Shown: positions 27,159 to 37,328, counted from the first letter of the stretch. The stretch is 64,000 nucleotides of DNA from Monosporascus cannonballus (GCA_004154925.1 QJNS01000127.1:124001-188000), one strand, 5' to 3'. Numbers and translations: made by a program. Notes: a model not told the origin generated them from the sequence alone.

Positions 27159-29215
27159 AGGTATCGATAACGGCTATATCAAATGCGATCTTAATAAGTT
27201 ATATTATTTAAAGATCACATAAAACTGGAGAAAAATCGCATAAAAAAAGAGGCGCGACGATATTAAATAAATAAGAAGGGAAAAAGGAATAAAACCAATT
27301 TCGCCGTACGCTTGGTGGCGTAAGGATCGTAAACGCCCTTCCTTTTTTAAGTATGTCTGGCGGCGCCGTAATCGAAACAACCATCCCTTTTTAAGGGCCT
27401 CAGCCATGGCCAGGGAATAGGCCTTTAGCGGCTAAGCCAGGGTAGCGGTCGGGTTGGAGTGGACGAATTAAAGGAGGGGGGTGGGCGAAGGAAGGACGGC
27501 ATCATGCGGAGCAGGAGGAGGTAAGACGCCCGGGGCCCTCGACCGGTTCCGTTTTCCTCGACGGTTGTCCGGGCTGCCGCATACGGAAGGCAAAACGGAG
27601 AGCTCGGCGCTTAGGGGACGTCAGGGCGGTCGGGTGTGGCAGAACCGAGAACGGAATGGTGGACTGGGATGAGTCAGCAGGCACTCCGTGCCGCATGTTC
27701 GATATTGCGTTGTGGCTCATATTATCTAGCTCTGGGAATGTAAAATGCTGATCAATACTATGTGATACTGCGTAGCTGGCAGCAGAGCAGATTCTTTTCT
27801 CACATCGAACACATACATTACAAGTTAAGGACGATAATTATATTATTATGATGAGAGGGGACATTCACATGGTGGCTCACAATAGCCTCTCTAGGATCAC
27901 GAATCGTGTCCTTAAGGCTAGAAGGCAACCTATCCCGGACAATTCACAGAACCTCACGACGGCATTGCGATCCAGCATAGCCTCAAGGCTTCACCTTGAG
28001 GCGTGGGACAAGTGCCCTGAGCTTACCAACGTCCCCGGCATATACTCTCCCCGTTAATATTTTAACATCCTCCGGATGTCGATAATCCTGACTAGACAGT
28101 TTCGGGCACTGACAATCTCCGTCCAGTTAGATATTAGACGATGCATCTGTCATAGGGAAGCTAGGAAGGTCCTGCCGCAGCCGAGATGGCGCGCAGGTTG
28201 CGAGACCTCAAATACCTCAGAAGATTCCACTTTGCGACCCTAGGCGGCGTTTCTATCAACCCAGTGCTCTACCCCTAACCCGGACCTCGTACAGATAGTG
28301 ACGCTGCTTGTTCTCATTACCTCCTACTAAACCGTCCAATTCCCGGAAGTTATCCATCTACTTATATGACCCTTAGGCAATTACTCAGCCGTACCTCGCA
28401 AGGTCAACTTGCTAGTCTTTCGTTCCATCACTGGTGCTCACTAACGTGAGTTCAACGCCTATAGGAGTGAGGCTTTCTTTTCAGAGGCAGGCTGACAATA
28501 GTGACTGAAACCTCAGCCCCCTCGTGATTCAGAATTGCAGTCTTCGCAACCAGGGAATAGGGGGGTTACTCGGTTCGAGTACTAGCGGTGAACAGGAGTG
28601 GCCTGGTTCCCGCCGGTGAGCTGCTAGACCCTGTTAAAATGACGTATCAACAAGTGGATGGTTTTTGCTGGTCCAGACATGTTCGCTGATAACTTGGTTG
28701 GAAATATATGGTCATATTCAGGGCCCTTCTCCTTAGGCGTACTATTGTGCCTCAAGGGGGTGCTCTTGCCAGATGAAGGGTGTCAGGGAAAATGGTAAAG
28801 TACGGAGTGAGAGGCAGAAGAAGCAGCCCAGCAGGTGATTCATAGTATGGGTAGTAAATAGATGACCATTAATGCCTGCCCTTTTCTAACTACTCGGGGG
28901 CGAAGCCCCCCTATATATACACAAACTGGAGCCACACTGGTGGGTCGCTGGGCCCCGGAAAGGGGGCCGCACCTTGGCACCTGACAAAGGGTCTCCGTCG
29001 ACGGGGCAAGAGCATTACATGGCCTGCTGGATGATATGGTTCTCAAGGCACGTTTCTCTGGTATTAGATATAATTAATCAACTTGACCTACTGAATGAGC
29101 CTTCTAAGATTTGTTCCTTCAGCCTTAATGGGGCTGAAGCCGGCTATGGAGCCGTGCTTTCAAGTGCACGTGGTCATGGCATATATTGGCCCTCAACGGC
29201 GAAGCGTACGTGCAT
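27159..29215. other. Unmutated intergenic island between two RIP blocks
   Basis: The base composition is balanced here, with CpA and TpG present, unlike the flanks. I find no convincing gene; the open frames are short and unrelated to known proteins. The first 250 bp are still AT-rich. Features of note are a possible short LTR-like element (27696-27811), a 9-bp stem with a CTTCA loop around 27980-28002 (CCTCAAGG/CCTTGAGG), and a GGGGGC-GAA-GCCCCC stem near 28897. Confidence 0.5.
27696..27811. repeat. Possible short LTR-like element with 8-bp inverted ends
   Basis: The ends TGTTCGAT and ATCGAACA are exact inverted complements 116 bp apart, of the TG...CA type seen in the three proven short insertions. 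The flanking pentamers (CCGCA and CATAC) do not match, so there is no target duplication. It may be a recombined solo LTR or coincidence. Confidence 0.3.
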
Positions 29216-29328
29216 TAAGGCGGCACCCCGATCAGCGCCCCACCCCCCCCAATGCTAAGACTTAACACGTTGCGGCCTCGGAAACGGTCGCAACAAACGA
29301 CTAAGCCATATGGGTCAAATCACGTGAT

Positions 29329-29410
29329 GGCTCGACAGGATCGATCGTAGAGCCTATAAAGCCAGGCTCGACAGGATCGATCGCAAAACCTATAAAGCCA
29401 GGCTCGATAA
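29329..29410 (+). repeat. 36-bp tandem repeat in the LTR U3-like region
   Basis: The unit starting GGCTCGACAGGATCGATCG occurs at 29329 and 29365, with a partial third unit at 29401. Mutated versions are in the 3' LTR near 36205-36285 and in the LTR of copy C (26840-26940), but not in the LTRs at 3747 and 10117. The palindrome GATCGATC within the unit is also the insertion target of the 10.9-kb element. It may be a promoter-region repeat. Confidence 0.65.
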
Positions 29411-29554
29411 GTTAAAAAAAATTAAGTATAAGATATTTATTATTTTTATAATTTAAATAATATTAGCTTATAATATAACTTCGTTATTTAAGTATTTTTA
29501 ATATTATAAAACGTAACATATTACTGTATTTATTACTCAGATTTTTACGATATT

Positions 29555-29687
29555 TGTTACGGTTTGGGGGTACCGTACAAGCTCCAGTATATATATAGCT
29601 GTAAGCACCAGGATGATTGCCACAATTGCGATCATTCCACCAATCTTTTGAGCCCCGGTGGTGTAACGGTATGGTGCAGCCGTAACA
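29555..29687. mobile_element. 133-bp post-RIP insertion, solo LTR type (TGTTACGG...CCGTAACA)
   Basis: The ends are perfect 8-bp inverted complements of TG...CA type, and the flanks are an exact 5-bp duplication ATATT (29550-29554 and 29688-29692). The other LTRs show the empty site (GATACTTCTGCTAACATAAA). The element is not RIP-mutated and contains TATATATA, as expected for an LTR promoter. It is most likely a solo LTR of a small (copia-like or TRIM) element. Confidence 0.8.
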
Positions 29688-29755
29688 ATATTCTTATTAA
29701 CATAAACTCGTACGATTAAGGTTTAATAATTGGTTAAACCGCATAGTTCGTTATA

Positions 29756-31640
29756 CGTTATAAGCTTTTGTTCAGTAGTACTATTAGATTCTAAGCAATA
29801 TTCAAAACTGTTAAGATATCGACTAATATTTAGGAAACCCCTATTTAGCAGCTTTAGGCTCGAATTCGAGAACTGGAAAAAGAAATCCGACAACTTAGGG
29901 CTACGTTACCTGTCCAAACCTTTTTCGCCCGTATAAAGCCCAAGAAACCGGAGCCTTACGATAAGAAGGGCAACTTTTAAACCTTTTTAACTTAGGTACG
30001 AATTTACTTTCGTTTCCTAAACCTTAGTAATTTAACGGATATGGTCCTAATAGTAAAAATATATTTAACGGAAAATATTATTAATTGGTTTAAACTTATT
30101 ATGAAAATTTTCTTAAAAATAAGAAAATCGAATAAAAAAGATTTTATTAATAAGATTTTTTTCACTTTATATTAATTTCGAAAATAATGTACGCAATAAT
30201 TTTAACAATCCGGATAAAAAACGATTTACGGCCTAATAATTTTTATAACTTTAATAAAAAAAACTTATATCCAAATATGTCGTAACTTCTAAAAATTTCG
30301 CGGCCAAGGCAAGATAAGGAAATAATAAAGCCGATATTTTTATCGATATATTTTATAAACAATTAAAAAATAATATAAAAAATAAAATTATTCGAGTTAA
30401 ACGACTAATTGCTTTAAACCGGTATATTATAAAAGTAATTAAGATCAATAACCGATAGTTTGAAAAATAATAAGAAAAAAAAGATAATATGCCTTATAAT
30501 CGGAATATAATAAATTTAACCAAAGAAAAAAACGAAACGTATTTTTTACTTTTTATAGGACGGCGCCAAGACTTATAGAACTCGGCGTTACTTACAAATA
30601 AAACTAGAGCCAAATTAAATGCTGTAATTATAACAAAATGGGATATAAAATTTATAAATACAAGAAACCCAAAGAGCTACGATAAAATAATTAAATACCC
30701 GTACCGAAAAAATAATCCAGAAATAACTAAGGAAACGATAATAAGGTTATTAACATAATCCAAGCTAAATATATACCAGGCTTATAGCAAAAGGTCCAAT
30801 AAGGATTATTACGATAAAAAATTTAATACAGAATACAAAAAACTAGGAAATTAACTTAATAAATAGCGCAAATATAATAGAAAGCGTTATAAAGATAATT
30901 ACGTAAGTACTAGAATTGGATAAAAAAAGTTTATCCTAAAATATCCGATCGATATGGCAAAATGTACGCCATATATTGTCGACGACGAGAATATCCCGAT
31001 TACGAAAAATGAAAATAATATATTTACGAACGGATTATCTGTATGTATTATAAGAGATTTGATTTTCTAAATTATACAGAAGATAATAAGGACGATAAGT
31101 AATGGTATCGATATTTTTGAACTATAACCCTAGAAAATGTCCCATAATTGGCCGAAGCAGAAAGCTGGTTTGAAAAAAAATAATGTCCGTAAAAAGATCC
31201 CTTTTGTTCTTATGGATAATGTAATCATTAAATGAAAAAAAAGTTGATTTAGCGTACGGTAAAAAAATATTATTAGAAAGTTATTACGGATTTTTATTTT
31301 CAGTTGGTATTTATTATAAATGTTTAGGGAAAAAACTATTAAAGAAAAAATACGTCAATTTATAAGAAATCTCTGGAACGATAATTAGGACGACGTATAA
31401 TAAGATACAATTGCAAATATAAAAAATTAATTTATTCGATAAAAAAAGGAATTGCAAAAAAATTAAAAGTAATTAATATAATTCGAAGAAACAGTATATT
31501 AGTAATAATAATAGATATAGCAGTTTGACGCGTTAAACGAAGAAATATAAGCAAGGTTCGACAAATTCGAACAAAAATTAAAAGAAAAAGGTTACCTGTA
31601 AAAAAGCTGCAGGATAACGAAACCCAGAGAAATTAGAGGG
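29756..31640 (+). pseudogene. gag region of chromovirus D
   Basis: Directly after the 5' LTR, a frame reads LEKEIRQLRATLPVQTFFAR followed by KPKKPEPYD, a short coiled coil and the start of a capsid-like domain. The CCHC nucleic-acid-binding knuckle lies at 30620-30661: first Cys (TGC) intact, the other two Cys changed to Tyr and the His changed to Tyr (CAT to TAT). The spacing C-x2-C-x4-H-x4-C is kept. Numerous RIP stops make it a pseudogene. The role in an intact element is to form the virus-like particle and bind the RNA template. Confidence 0.8.
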
Positions 31641-31671
31641 AACTCCTAAAAAGGGCTTTAAACGCGACGAT

Positions 31672-32266
31672 AGGAGATATCAATAACCCTATCACTCTGG
31701 AAATACGAATCGGAACGCACTGGTACACCGCAATGGTGGACTGCGGAGCTCTGGGCGGGAATTACATTGCACCAGATGTGGTCAATGAGCTCAGGCTGCC
31801 ATGGAGATACAAGTTATGTCGTGGAATAGGGGTATCTGTGTTAGTCATCAAGCTCTACAGCACCCGGAAGAACCTTATTCCGGCGCTCCTACAGTATATA
31901 GAGAGCTTCCTAGCTACCGCTCCTTGGAGCTCCATTCTAGTCAGACAATTATCACTTCCCACACTCTATGCAACCTTTTCTCGCGATCAGCCTAACTGTG
32001 ACAAGTTAGAACCCTACACAGCGACGAATGCCGAAGGTCAGGAATTCGCTTACGACAACGGAAAAATCACATGCAAGATTGATCACCTCGAGATTTTTGT
32101 TAAAGGACGACACCAGACAGTCAATTTCGACATCGTTCCACTTGGGAACTACGATATAATCTTAGGATTACCATGGATACGCCAGTACGGAGTTTTGATT
32201 AACGGAGGAACTGGCCAGGTAAAATTCGCTTTATTCCCTATTAATAAACAAAAAAAGAAAAATTAA
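31672..32266 (+). pseudogene. Aspartic protease segment of chromovirus D, unmutated patch
   Basis: From about 31672 a clean frame reads LEIRIG, then MVDCGALGGNYIAPDVVNEL with the catalytic Asp in a D-C-G-A context, and near the end NYDIILGLPWIRQYGV, the conserved flap/ILG part of retropepsins. The open frame starting at the ATG at 31733 is 177 codons. The patch keeps CpA and TGG codons that are mutated in copies A to C. A 187-bp solo LTR sits inside it and, with its 5-bp duplication, adds 192 bp (64 codons), so the frame stays open through the insertion. The foreign segment would disrupt the fold between active site and flap. The same ORF downstream of 32260 runs into RIP-mutated sequence. 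Confidence 0.85.
31817..32003. mobile_element. 187-bp solo LTR (TGTC...GACA) in the protease
   Basis: It begins TGTCGTGGAATAGGGG and ends CAGCCTAACTGTGACA, with an exact 5-bp duplication AGTTA (31812-31816 and 32004-32008). The uninterrupted site is visible in copies B (near 6320) and C (near 12055). It is not RIP-mutated and is unrelated in sequence to the chromovirus LTR. The internal part of the parent element is absent, as expected after LTR-LTR recombination. Confidence 0.88.
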
Positions 32267-33970
32267 GATCTTAATATTTGATCGATGATGGCGACGAATA
32301 TAGGTATAAGGACATGACAAATACCTTATTACTTAAAGGGACAAAATATAAAAAAGAAAATAGGCATTAAAAAATACGACATATCGTTATTACTATCAAA
32401 GCGAAATTAAAGCAACTAAATAACGATTTAAAACAATAGGAACAGTAACTCCAAAACTTAAAAAATCTAATTAATATGCTACCATAGTACTATAAATATA
32501 AATAACTTTTTAGAAAAAAGTTCGATACGAAATTATTAGAACATAATAAATAAAATTATAAAATATTCCTTAAAAAAGGATCCTCGACGAAATTTTACCG
32601 TATTTACAACCTTAGCGGAAACGAATTACGTATTTTCAGAAAATACCTAAAAGATTGGTTACAGAAAGAATGGATTCGACCTTCGAAATTACCAGTAGGA
32701 TATCCGATATTCTTTGTACTTAAAAAAACGAAAAATTACGATTTATGGTTAATTATTAATAATTAAACGATATTACTGTCAAAAATCGAATACTATTACT
32801 TTTGATTACAGAAATAAAAAACCGACTTTACGGAACCAAATAATTTACAATATTCAATTTTAAAAATAAATATAACCTTATCCGGATTAAAAAGAATACG
32901 AATAAAAAACAGTTTTCAGGACGAAATACGAACTATTTAAATATTTGGTTACGCTAATAGGACTTACGAACGCACTAATAACCTTTTAGCGAATAATAAA
33001 CTATATATTACAAAAATACCTCGATATTTTCGTCATATGCTATTTCGACGACATTCTTATTTTTTTAAAAATGGAAAACGCATACGCAAAATACGTTTAT
33101 AAGGTTTTTTAAACTTTACAAAACGCAAAATTACTTATTAACGCAAAAAAAAAATTAGTTTCACAGACAAAAAATGGAATATCTGGGATATATTATCACC
33201 CCAGAACACATCAAAATAAACCCTAAGAAAATCGTTACAATTACCGAATAACAAACGCCAACAATAATTAAGGAGGTACAGATATTTCTTAAATTCGCCA
33301 ACTACTACAAAAAGTTCATTCGAAATTTTAGCAAAATAACTATATCCCTAACGAACCTTACGAAAAAAAAAAATTCAAATAGACGCCAAATACGAAAAAG
33401 GCATTTCAGGATATAAAGAATGCGATTACTAGCGAGCCAGTATTAATTATGTACAATCTAAACCGCCCCGTTAAACTAAAAACCGATATTTCGGATTACG
33501 CGTTAAACACAGTAATCGGATAACGAAATAATTATGTAAGATAATGGACAGCTGTGAGCTGGGTGAGGTGATCTCCGACCAGTCGTAAAGGAGATTCCAA
33601 GAAGTGAGTGTATTAGGTTACTTTCATCTGGCGTTTCCCACTAGCTGCCAGATGGTGGATTTATATTAGTAAGTGGGTCGGTGGCTGATCGGTGGCTGGT
33701 CGGCTACCAGCCTCATCCTTATAGGGGCTGTATTCTCACAAATTAAAGCAAATTATATCTTATTACATTTTTTTCATACAAGCTAAAAAAAACCGAACTT
33801 AATTACGGTATTTTAAATAAGGAATTTATAGCCATTATTATAGCATTTCGGAAATTCAAATACTTTTTAAAGAAAAACTTATACCAAATTAAAGTTTATA
33901 CGGATTATCAAAATTTTACCCGATTTATTACGACCAGGGAATTTACAGGATAATAATTAAGATATACGGA
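32267..33970 (+). pseudogene. Reverse transcriptase and RNase H of chromovirus D
   Basis: The RT begins near 32,690 (PILFVLKKTKNYDLWLI, the degraded PxFFVKKKDG motif). Its catalytic box YFDD followed by ILIF is intact at 33041-33052. The RNase H region begins near 33,480 (DISDYALN, degraded from a TDASDYA-like motif) and is interrupted by a 206-bp solo LTR at 33535-33740. It continues to about 33,990 with VYTD-type and ANFDFVIIYRKSLEN sequences. Many RIP stops and frameshifts are present. In a working element these domains copy the RNA into DNA. Confidence 0.85.
33535..33740. mobile_element. 206-bp solo LTR (TGTAAG...CTCACA) in RNase H
   Basis: It begins TGTAAGATAATGGACAGC and ends GGGCTGTATTCTCACA, flanked by an exact 5-bp duplication AATTA (33530-33534 and 33741-33745). 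Copies A (near 1335) and C (near 13570) show the empty site ATAATTAARGCAAATT. The sequence is unmutated inside a RIP-mutated host, so it arrived after RIP. It is different in sequence from the 187-bp and 133-bp insertions. Confidence 0.88.
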
Positions 33971-35515
33971 AAAATTGGCGAACTTCGATTTCGTTATTAT
34001 CTACCGAAAAAGCTTAGAAAATAACAAAACAAATACCTTAAGCAAACGACTTAACTTCGAAAAAAAATTGGTTAAAGTTTGTTATATAATTTTTAACATT
34101 ATTATAAAAAAGTATTTACGCTTACGACAAATTACGATAATTCGGGCAGTACCTTTCGATATATATTAGAAAATTTAATAATATAATAATAATTTCCCAG
34201 AAAACTAAAAAACGGACAAAATATAAGTTTTAGAAAAATATGAAAGGGATTTAATACGAAAAATATACGAATATTAATTATACGGATATCCAGGGATTTA
34301 CAAAACTCTAAAGAAATTTTAACGCATATATTTTTTTCTTAAAATAAAATTAACGGTACGAAAAATTATATAATAATACGATATTTGCGCCAAAGTAAAG
34401 ATTCGACGACATAAGCCATACGGAAAATTACAGTTATTATTAGTTATAAAACGACCATAATACTTAATTATATTTGATTTTATTATTAAATTTCTAATAT
34501 TAGAAAATTTAATTACGGAAATATATTATAATAATATTTTCGTATTTGTCGATCGATTTCCGAAATTTTTTTTTATTTTTTATTGTATTACGAAAATATA
34601 AATGCCGAACAAATCATATATATTTTTTTTAAATATATTTTCAATATATACGGATTATTAATATAAATTATTTTAAATAAAAAATCGATATTCGTATCTA
34701 AGTTTTGGCAAAATCTTATAATACAGATCGGCTTAAATCATAAATTATTTAACGTATTTAAACTTTAAATAAATAAATAGATAAAACGAATAAATTAAAT
34801 TTTGAACATTTACTTATAATATTATATTAATTACAAATAAAATAATTAAATTAAAAAATTATTAATTACATAATTAACTTATAATACTAGTTATTACGAA
34901 AACATTAAAATAATACCAATAAACGTAAATTTTGGTTTTATTCCAAAAATTTATAAAAAAGTATGTAACGATTGTCTAATTAATATTAAAATAATTTTTA
35001 TATCTGAATAATTACGATAATTATATTAAAAATTAAAAATAAAATTAAAATTCGTACGAAATTAAATAAGTAAATATTATAACCAAAAAAGATTTAAAAA
35101 ATATAATTTTCGAAAAAGGGAAAATAATTATATTCGTTACGAAAAATATTTAAATAAAATAATTTAATAAAAAACTTAATTTTAAATATATCGATCTATA
35201 TAAAATCGCCAAAAGAATCTTAGAAAATAATTATTAATTAGAACTTTTACCAAAAGTTAAATTTTATTTAATTTTTTATATTGTTTATTTGAATTAATAA
35301 CGGATATAATTAAGGTATATACGGTATAAAACGATATGGAAATAAAAAACGAATAAATATACGAAATAAAAAAGATTTTCGATATATAAAAATAAAACGG
35401 ATTTATTTAATATCTAATTAAATAAATAAGATATCCGGATTTCGAAAATATCTAAAAACCCGCCAAAAATCTTATTAACGCTTAATACCTATTAAAGGAT
35501 TTTTACTAATAACGT
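33971..35515 (+). pseudogene. Integrase and chromodomain of chromovirus D
   Basis: After the end of RNase H, the zinc-binding HHCC region lies at about 34,270-34,400, followed by the first catalytic Asp context (FDFIIK near 34,467) and FVDRF near 34,545. The chromodomain at about 35,390-35,510 is recognised by alignment with copy B (YLIKWKKHPDFENT). Its presence places the element in the chromovirus branch of Ty3/gypsy, whose integrases target chromatin through this domain. All parts carry RIP stops. Confidence 0.8.
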
Positions 35516-35579
35516 TAAAATCGGCAGGGTTGAAGTTTTCCTAATTAATAAACGAGCAGTTTATGGATATCAGATTAGA

Positions 35580-36063
35580 TTAATCGAAAGGAGAAATAGC
35601 TTCCGCTATTATGGTCTTGACGGCTTCCAGTTCGGTTTGTTTTTCTCGACGTTTCAATTTATCCAATTCCTCCAGCGACCGAAGCTTACGAAATAATATG
35701 CGTATTACATAATCGGCTTATAATTTTTTGGGTTTTCGAAAATGACGAACTTTGGCTTGCGTTTATTCCGTTTTTTTTTCGGCTTTTTTAAGTTCCGTTT
35801 TAACCTTAAGGTAGTTAGAAACGAATTTTTCGAATTGAAAAATGGAAAAACCGTTAACGTTATAAAGGCTTTAATTCCGCGTTATATATTTTTCGTATTT
35901 GGAAAAATCCGACGAAAAAATACGATAAAATAATAACCCGCAACAAACATAATAAAAATATATAAATATATCCATAATTTAAAAAATAATTAATTTAAGC
36001 AAGTTATATCGTTTTTTTGTTTTTTTGTTAATCGGTTTTTTAATACGATCCGATATAATGGCA
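35580..36063 (-). pseudogene. Antisense frame between chromodomain and 3' LTR, copy D (clearest example)
   Basis: The minus-strand frame can be followed without a frameshift for about 160 codons, from AIISDRIKKPINKK at about 36063, through an in-frame ATG at 35975, FSSDFSKYEKYITRN, SIFQFEKFVSNYLKVKTEL, TQAKVRHFRKPKKL, FRKLRSLEELDKLKRRE and EAVKTIIAEAISPFD. The stop has its complement at 35580-35582. The few internal stops are all TAA, which RIP makes from CAA. The product is rich in Lys, Glu and Leu, helical and probably coiled-coil, with no domain I recognise. The same frame, strand and position recur in copies A, B and C. It may be an accessory protein of this chromovirus lineage, expressed from an antisense promoter in or near the 3' LTR. 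Confidence 0.6.
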
Positions 36064-36125
36064 GAAAAAAGATTTACAAAAAAAAAAGAAATTTTCGGGG
36101 CGAAAATTGTAAAAAGGGAGGATCG

Positions 36126-36491
36126 TGTTATAACTTAATACGTTGCGGCCTCGGAAACGGTCGCAACAAACGATTAAGCCATATAGGTTAAGTTACGTAA
36201 TGGTTCGACAAGATCGATCGTAAAGCCTATAAAGCTAGGCTCGATAAAATCGATCGCAAAGCTTATAAAGCCAGGTTCGATAAATTAAAAAAAATTAAAT
36301 ATAAGATATTTATTATTTCTATAATTTAGATAATACCAGTTTGCAATATAATTTCGTTACTTAAGGCATTTTTGGTATTACGAGACGTGATATATTACTG
36401 TATTCATTGCTCAGATTTCTACGATACTTCTGCTAACATAAACCCGTACGACTAAGGTTTAATAGTTGGTTAAACCGCATAGCTCGTCACA
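36126..36491 (+). repeat. 3' LTR of chromovirus D
   Basis: It begins TGTTATAACTTAATACG after the purine tract AAAGGGAGGATCG and ends GCTCGTCACA. It is followed by the second copy of the CCCAA duplication (36492-36496). It is 366 bp, equal to the 5' LTR once the latter's insertion is removed, and more RIP-mutated than the 5' LTR. Confidence 0.9.
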
Positions 36492-37328
36492 CCCAACGCG
36501 CCGCCATTTCTCATACAAAATCAACAAAACTGCATATTTATAACTAATTAACAAAAATAGGTATTAAGAAACGGGCAACGAAATACTAATTAAAACCTTA
36601 AAATACGAGGATATATCGAATATCATTGAAAAATATTTATATTTATAGGAAGAAAATTATGTTTAAAGTTGACAAAATCAAACGTTAACATTTTTACATA
36701 CAAATTATATAGCAAAATGTTAAGATCAGACGAATAAATTTAGTTATGAATAAATACGTAACAAATATAAATAAAAATAAAATTATGTTATTTAATTTAT
36801 CTTCAGTTAATTTTCTATAAGGTATTAAAATATTATTTATATATACGTATTATTTGTTACGTTATTATTATTTAAAAATAAACTATCATTTTCTCTATAC
36901 AAAATGTTCTCCATTTTTACTCCACTTTTACGTTTTATACTATATCTTTATATTTAATAAAGATATTAAAAATTAAAGACCCTAATTATGTAACCTTTAT
37001 ACACAAATAATAATATATTAAATATCTCTTTAATATACTTAAAATTGAGAAAGTTATTAATTTTTTTTCTTAGAACATATAAAATGTATAATAAAACGTA
37101 ATTTGAAATAAAATAAAATATCTAAAAATATTACATAATTATTACAATTTTTTAGCTATGCTTAGTCGGTAAAGGGCTTAAAACTAATAATAATATTAAA
37201 GGCCGCTTATTTTTCGGATTTCTATTCGAATTTTAAAGTATTATTGAAAATATAGCGATTTTGCCGATTTTGTATGGGAAATCGCCGGCGCGTTGAGGGG
37301 GTGGGGCGTTGATCGGGGTGCCGCCTTA

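Larger units (their letters stand above)
29253..29755 (+). repeat. 5' LTR of chromovirus D (contains a 133-bp insertion)
   Basis: It begins TGCTAAGACTTAACACG and ends TTCGTTATA (mutated CGTCACA). The first 150 bp keep CpA and are essentially unmutated (CAACAAACGACTAAGCCATA), while the 3' LTR shows the same positions converted (AACGATTAAGCC, TTACGTAATGG). The 133-bp element at 29555-29687 splits its 3' part. Confidence 0.88.
29253..36491 (+). mobile_element. Full-length Ty3/gypsy chromovirus, copy D, with three nested short LTRs
   Basis: LTRs at 29253-29755 (503 bp including a 138-bp insertion and duplication, net 365) and 36126-36491 (366 bp) bound the element. The target duplication CCCAA is exact (29248-29252 and 36492-36496). 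The target is the left inverted repeat of the Tc1-like element. The net length after removing three short insertions is about 6.7 kb, the same as copy B. Domain order is gag, protease, RT, RNase H, integrase, chromodomain, then an antisense frame. RIP is strong except in a patch at about 31,640-32,250 and in the first 150 bp of the 5' LTR. Confidence 0.93.
29218..37326. mobile_element. Tc1/mariner-like non-autonomous element, split by chromovirus D
   Basis: The left end AGGCGGCACCCCGATCAGCG (29218) and the complement of the right end, AGGCGGCACCCCGATCAACG (ending 37326), are inverted repeats. With the inserted chromovirus removed they extend about 70 bp (through CAACGCGCCG and CATACAAAATC at 36493-36530 and 37270-37296). 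Both ends are flanked by TA (29216-29217 and 37327-37328), the target duplication of the Tc1/mariner group. The element without the insertion is about 865 bp. Its interior (36,540-37,250) is RIP-mutated and shows no transposase, so it is a MITE or an internally deleted copy. Confidence 0.85.

Noticed and set aside
27204..27407. 67-codon minus-strand frame with KKGWLFRLRRRQTYLKKEG
   Set aside because: Short, ends in a hydrophobic AT-rich run, and has no relative that I recognise.
28560..28640. tRNA-like GGTTCGAGTACT segment
   Set aside because: No matching acceptor, D or anticodon stems could be folded around it.
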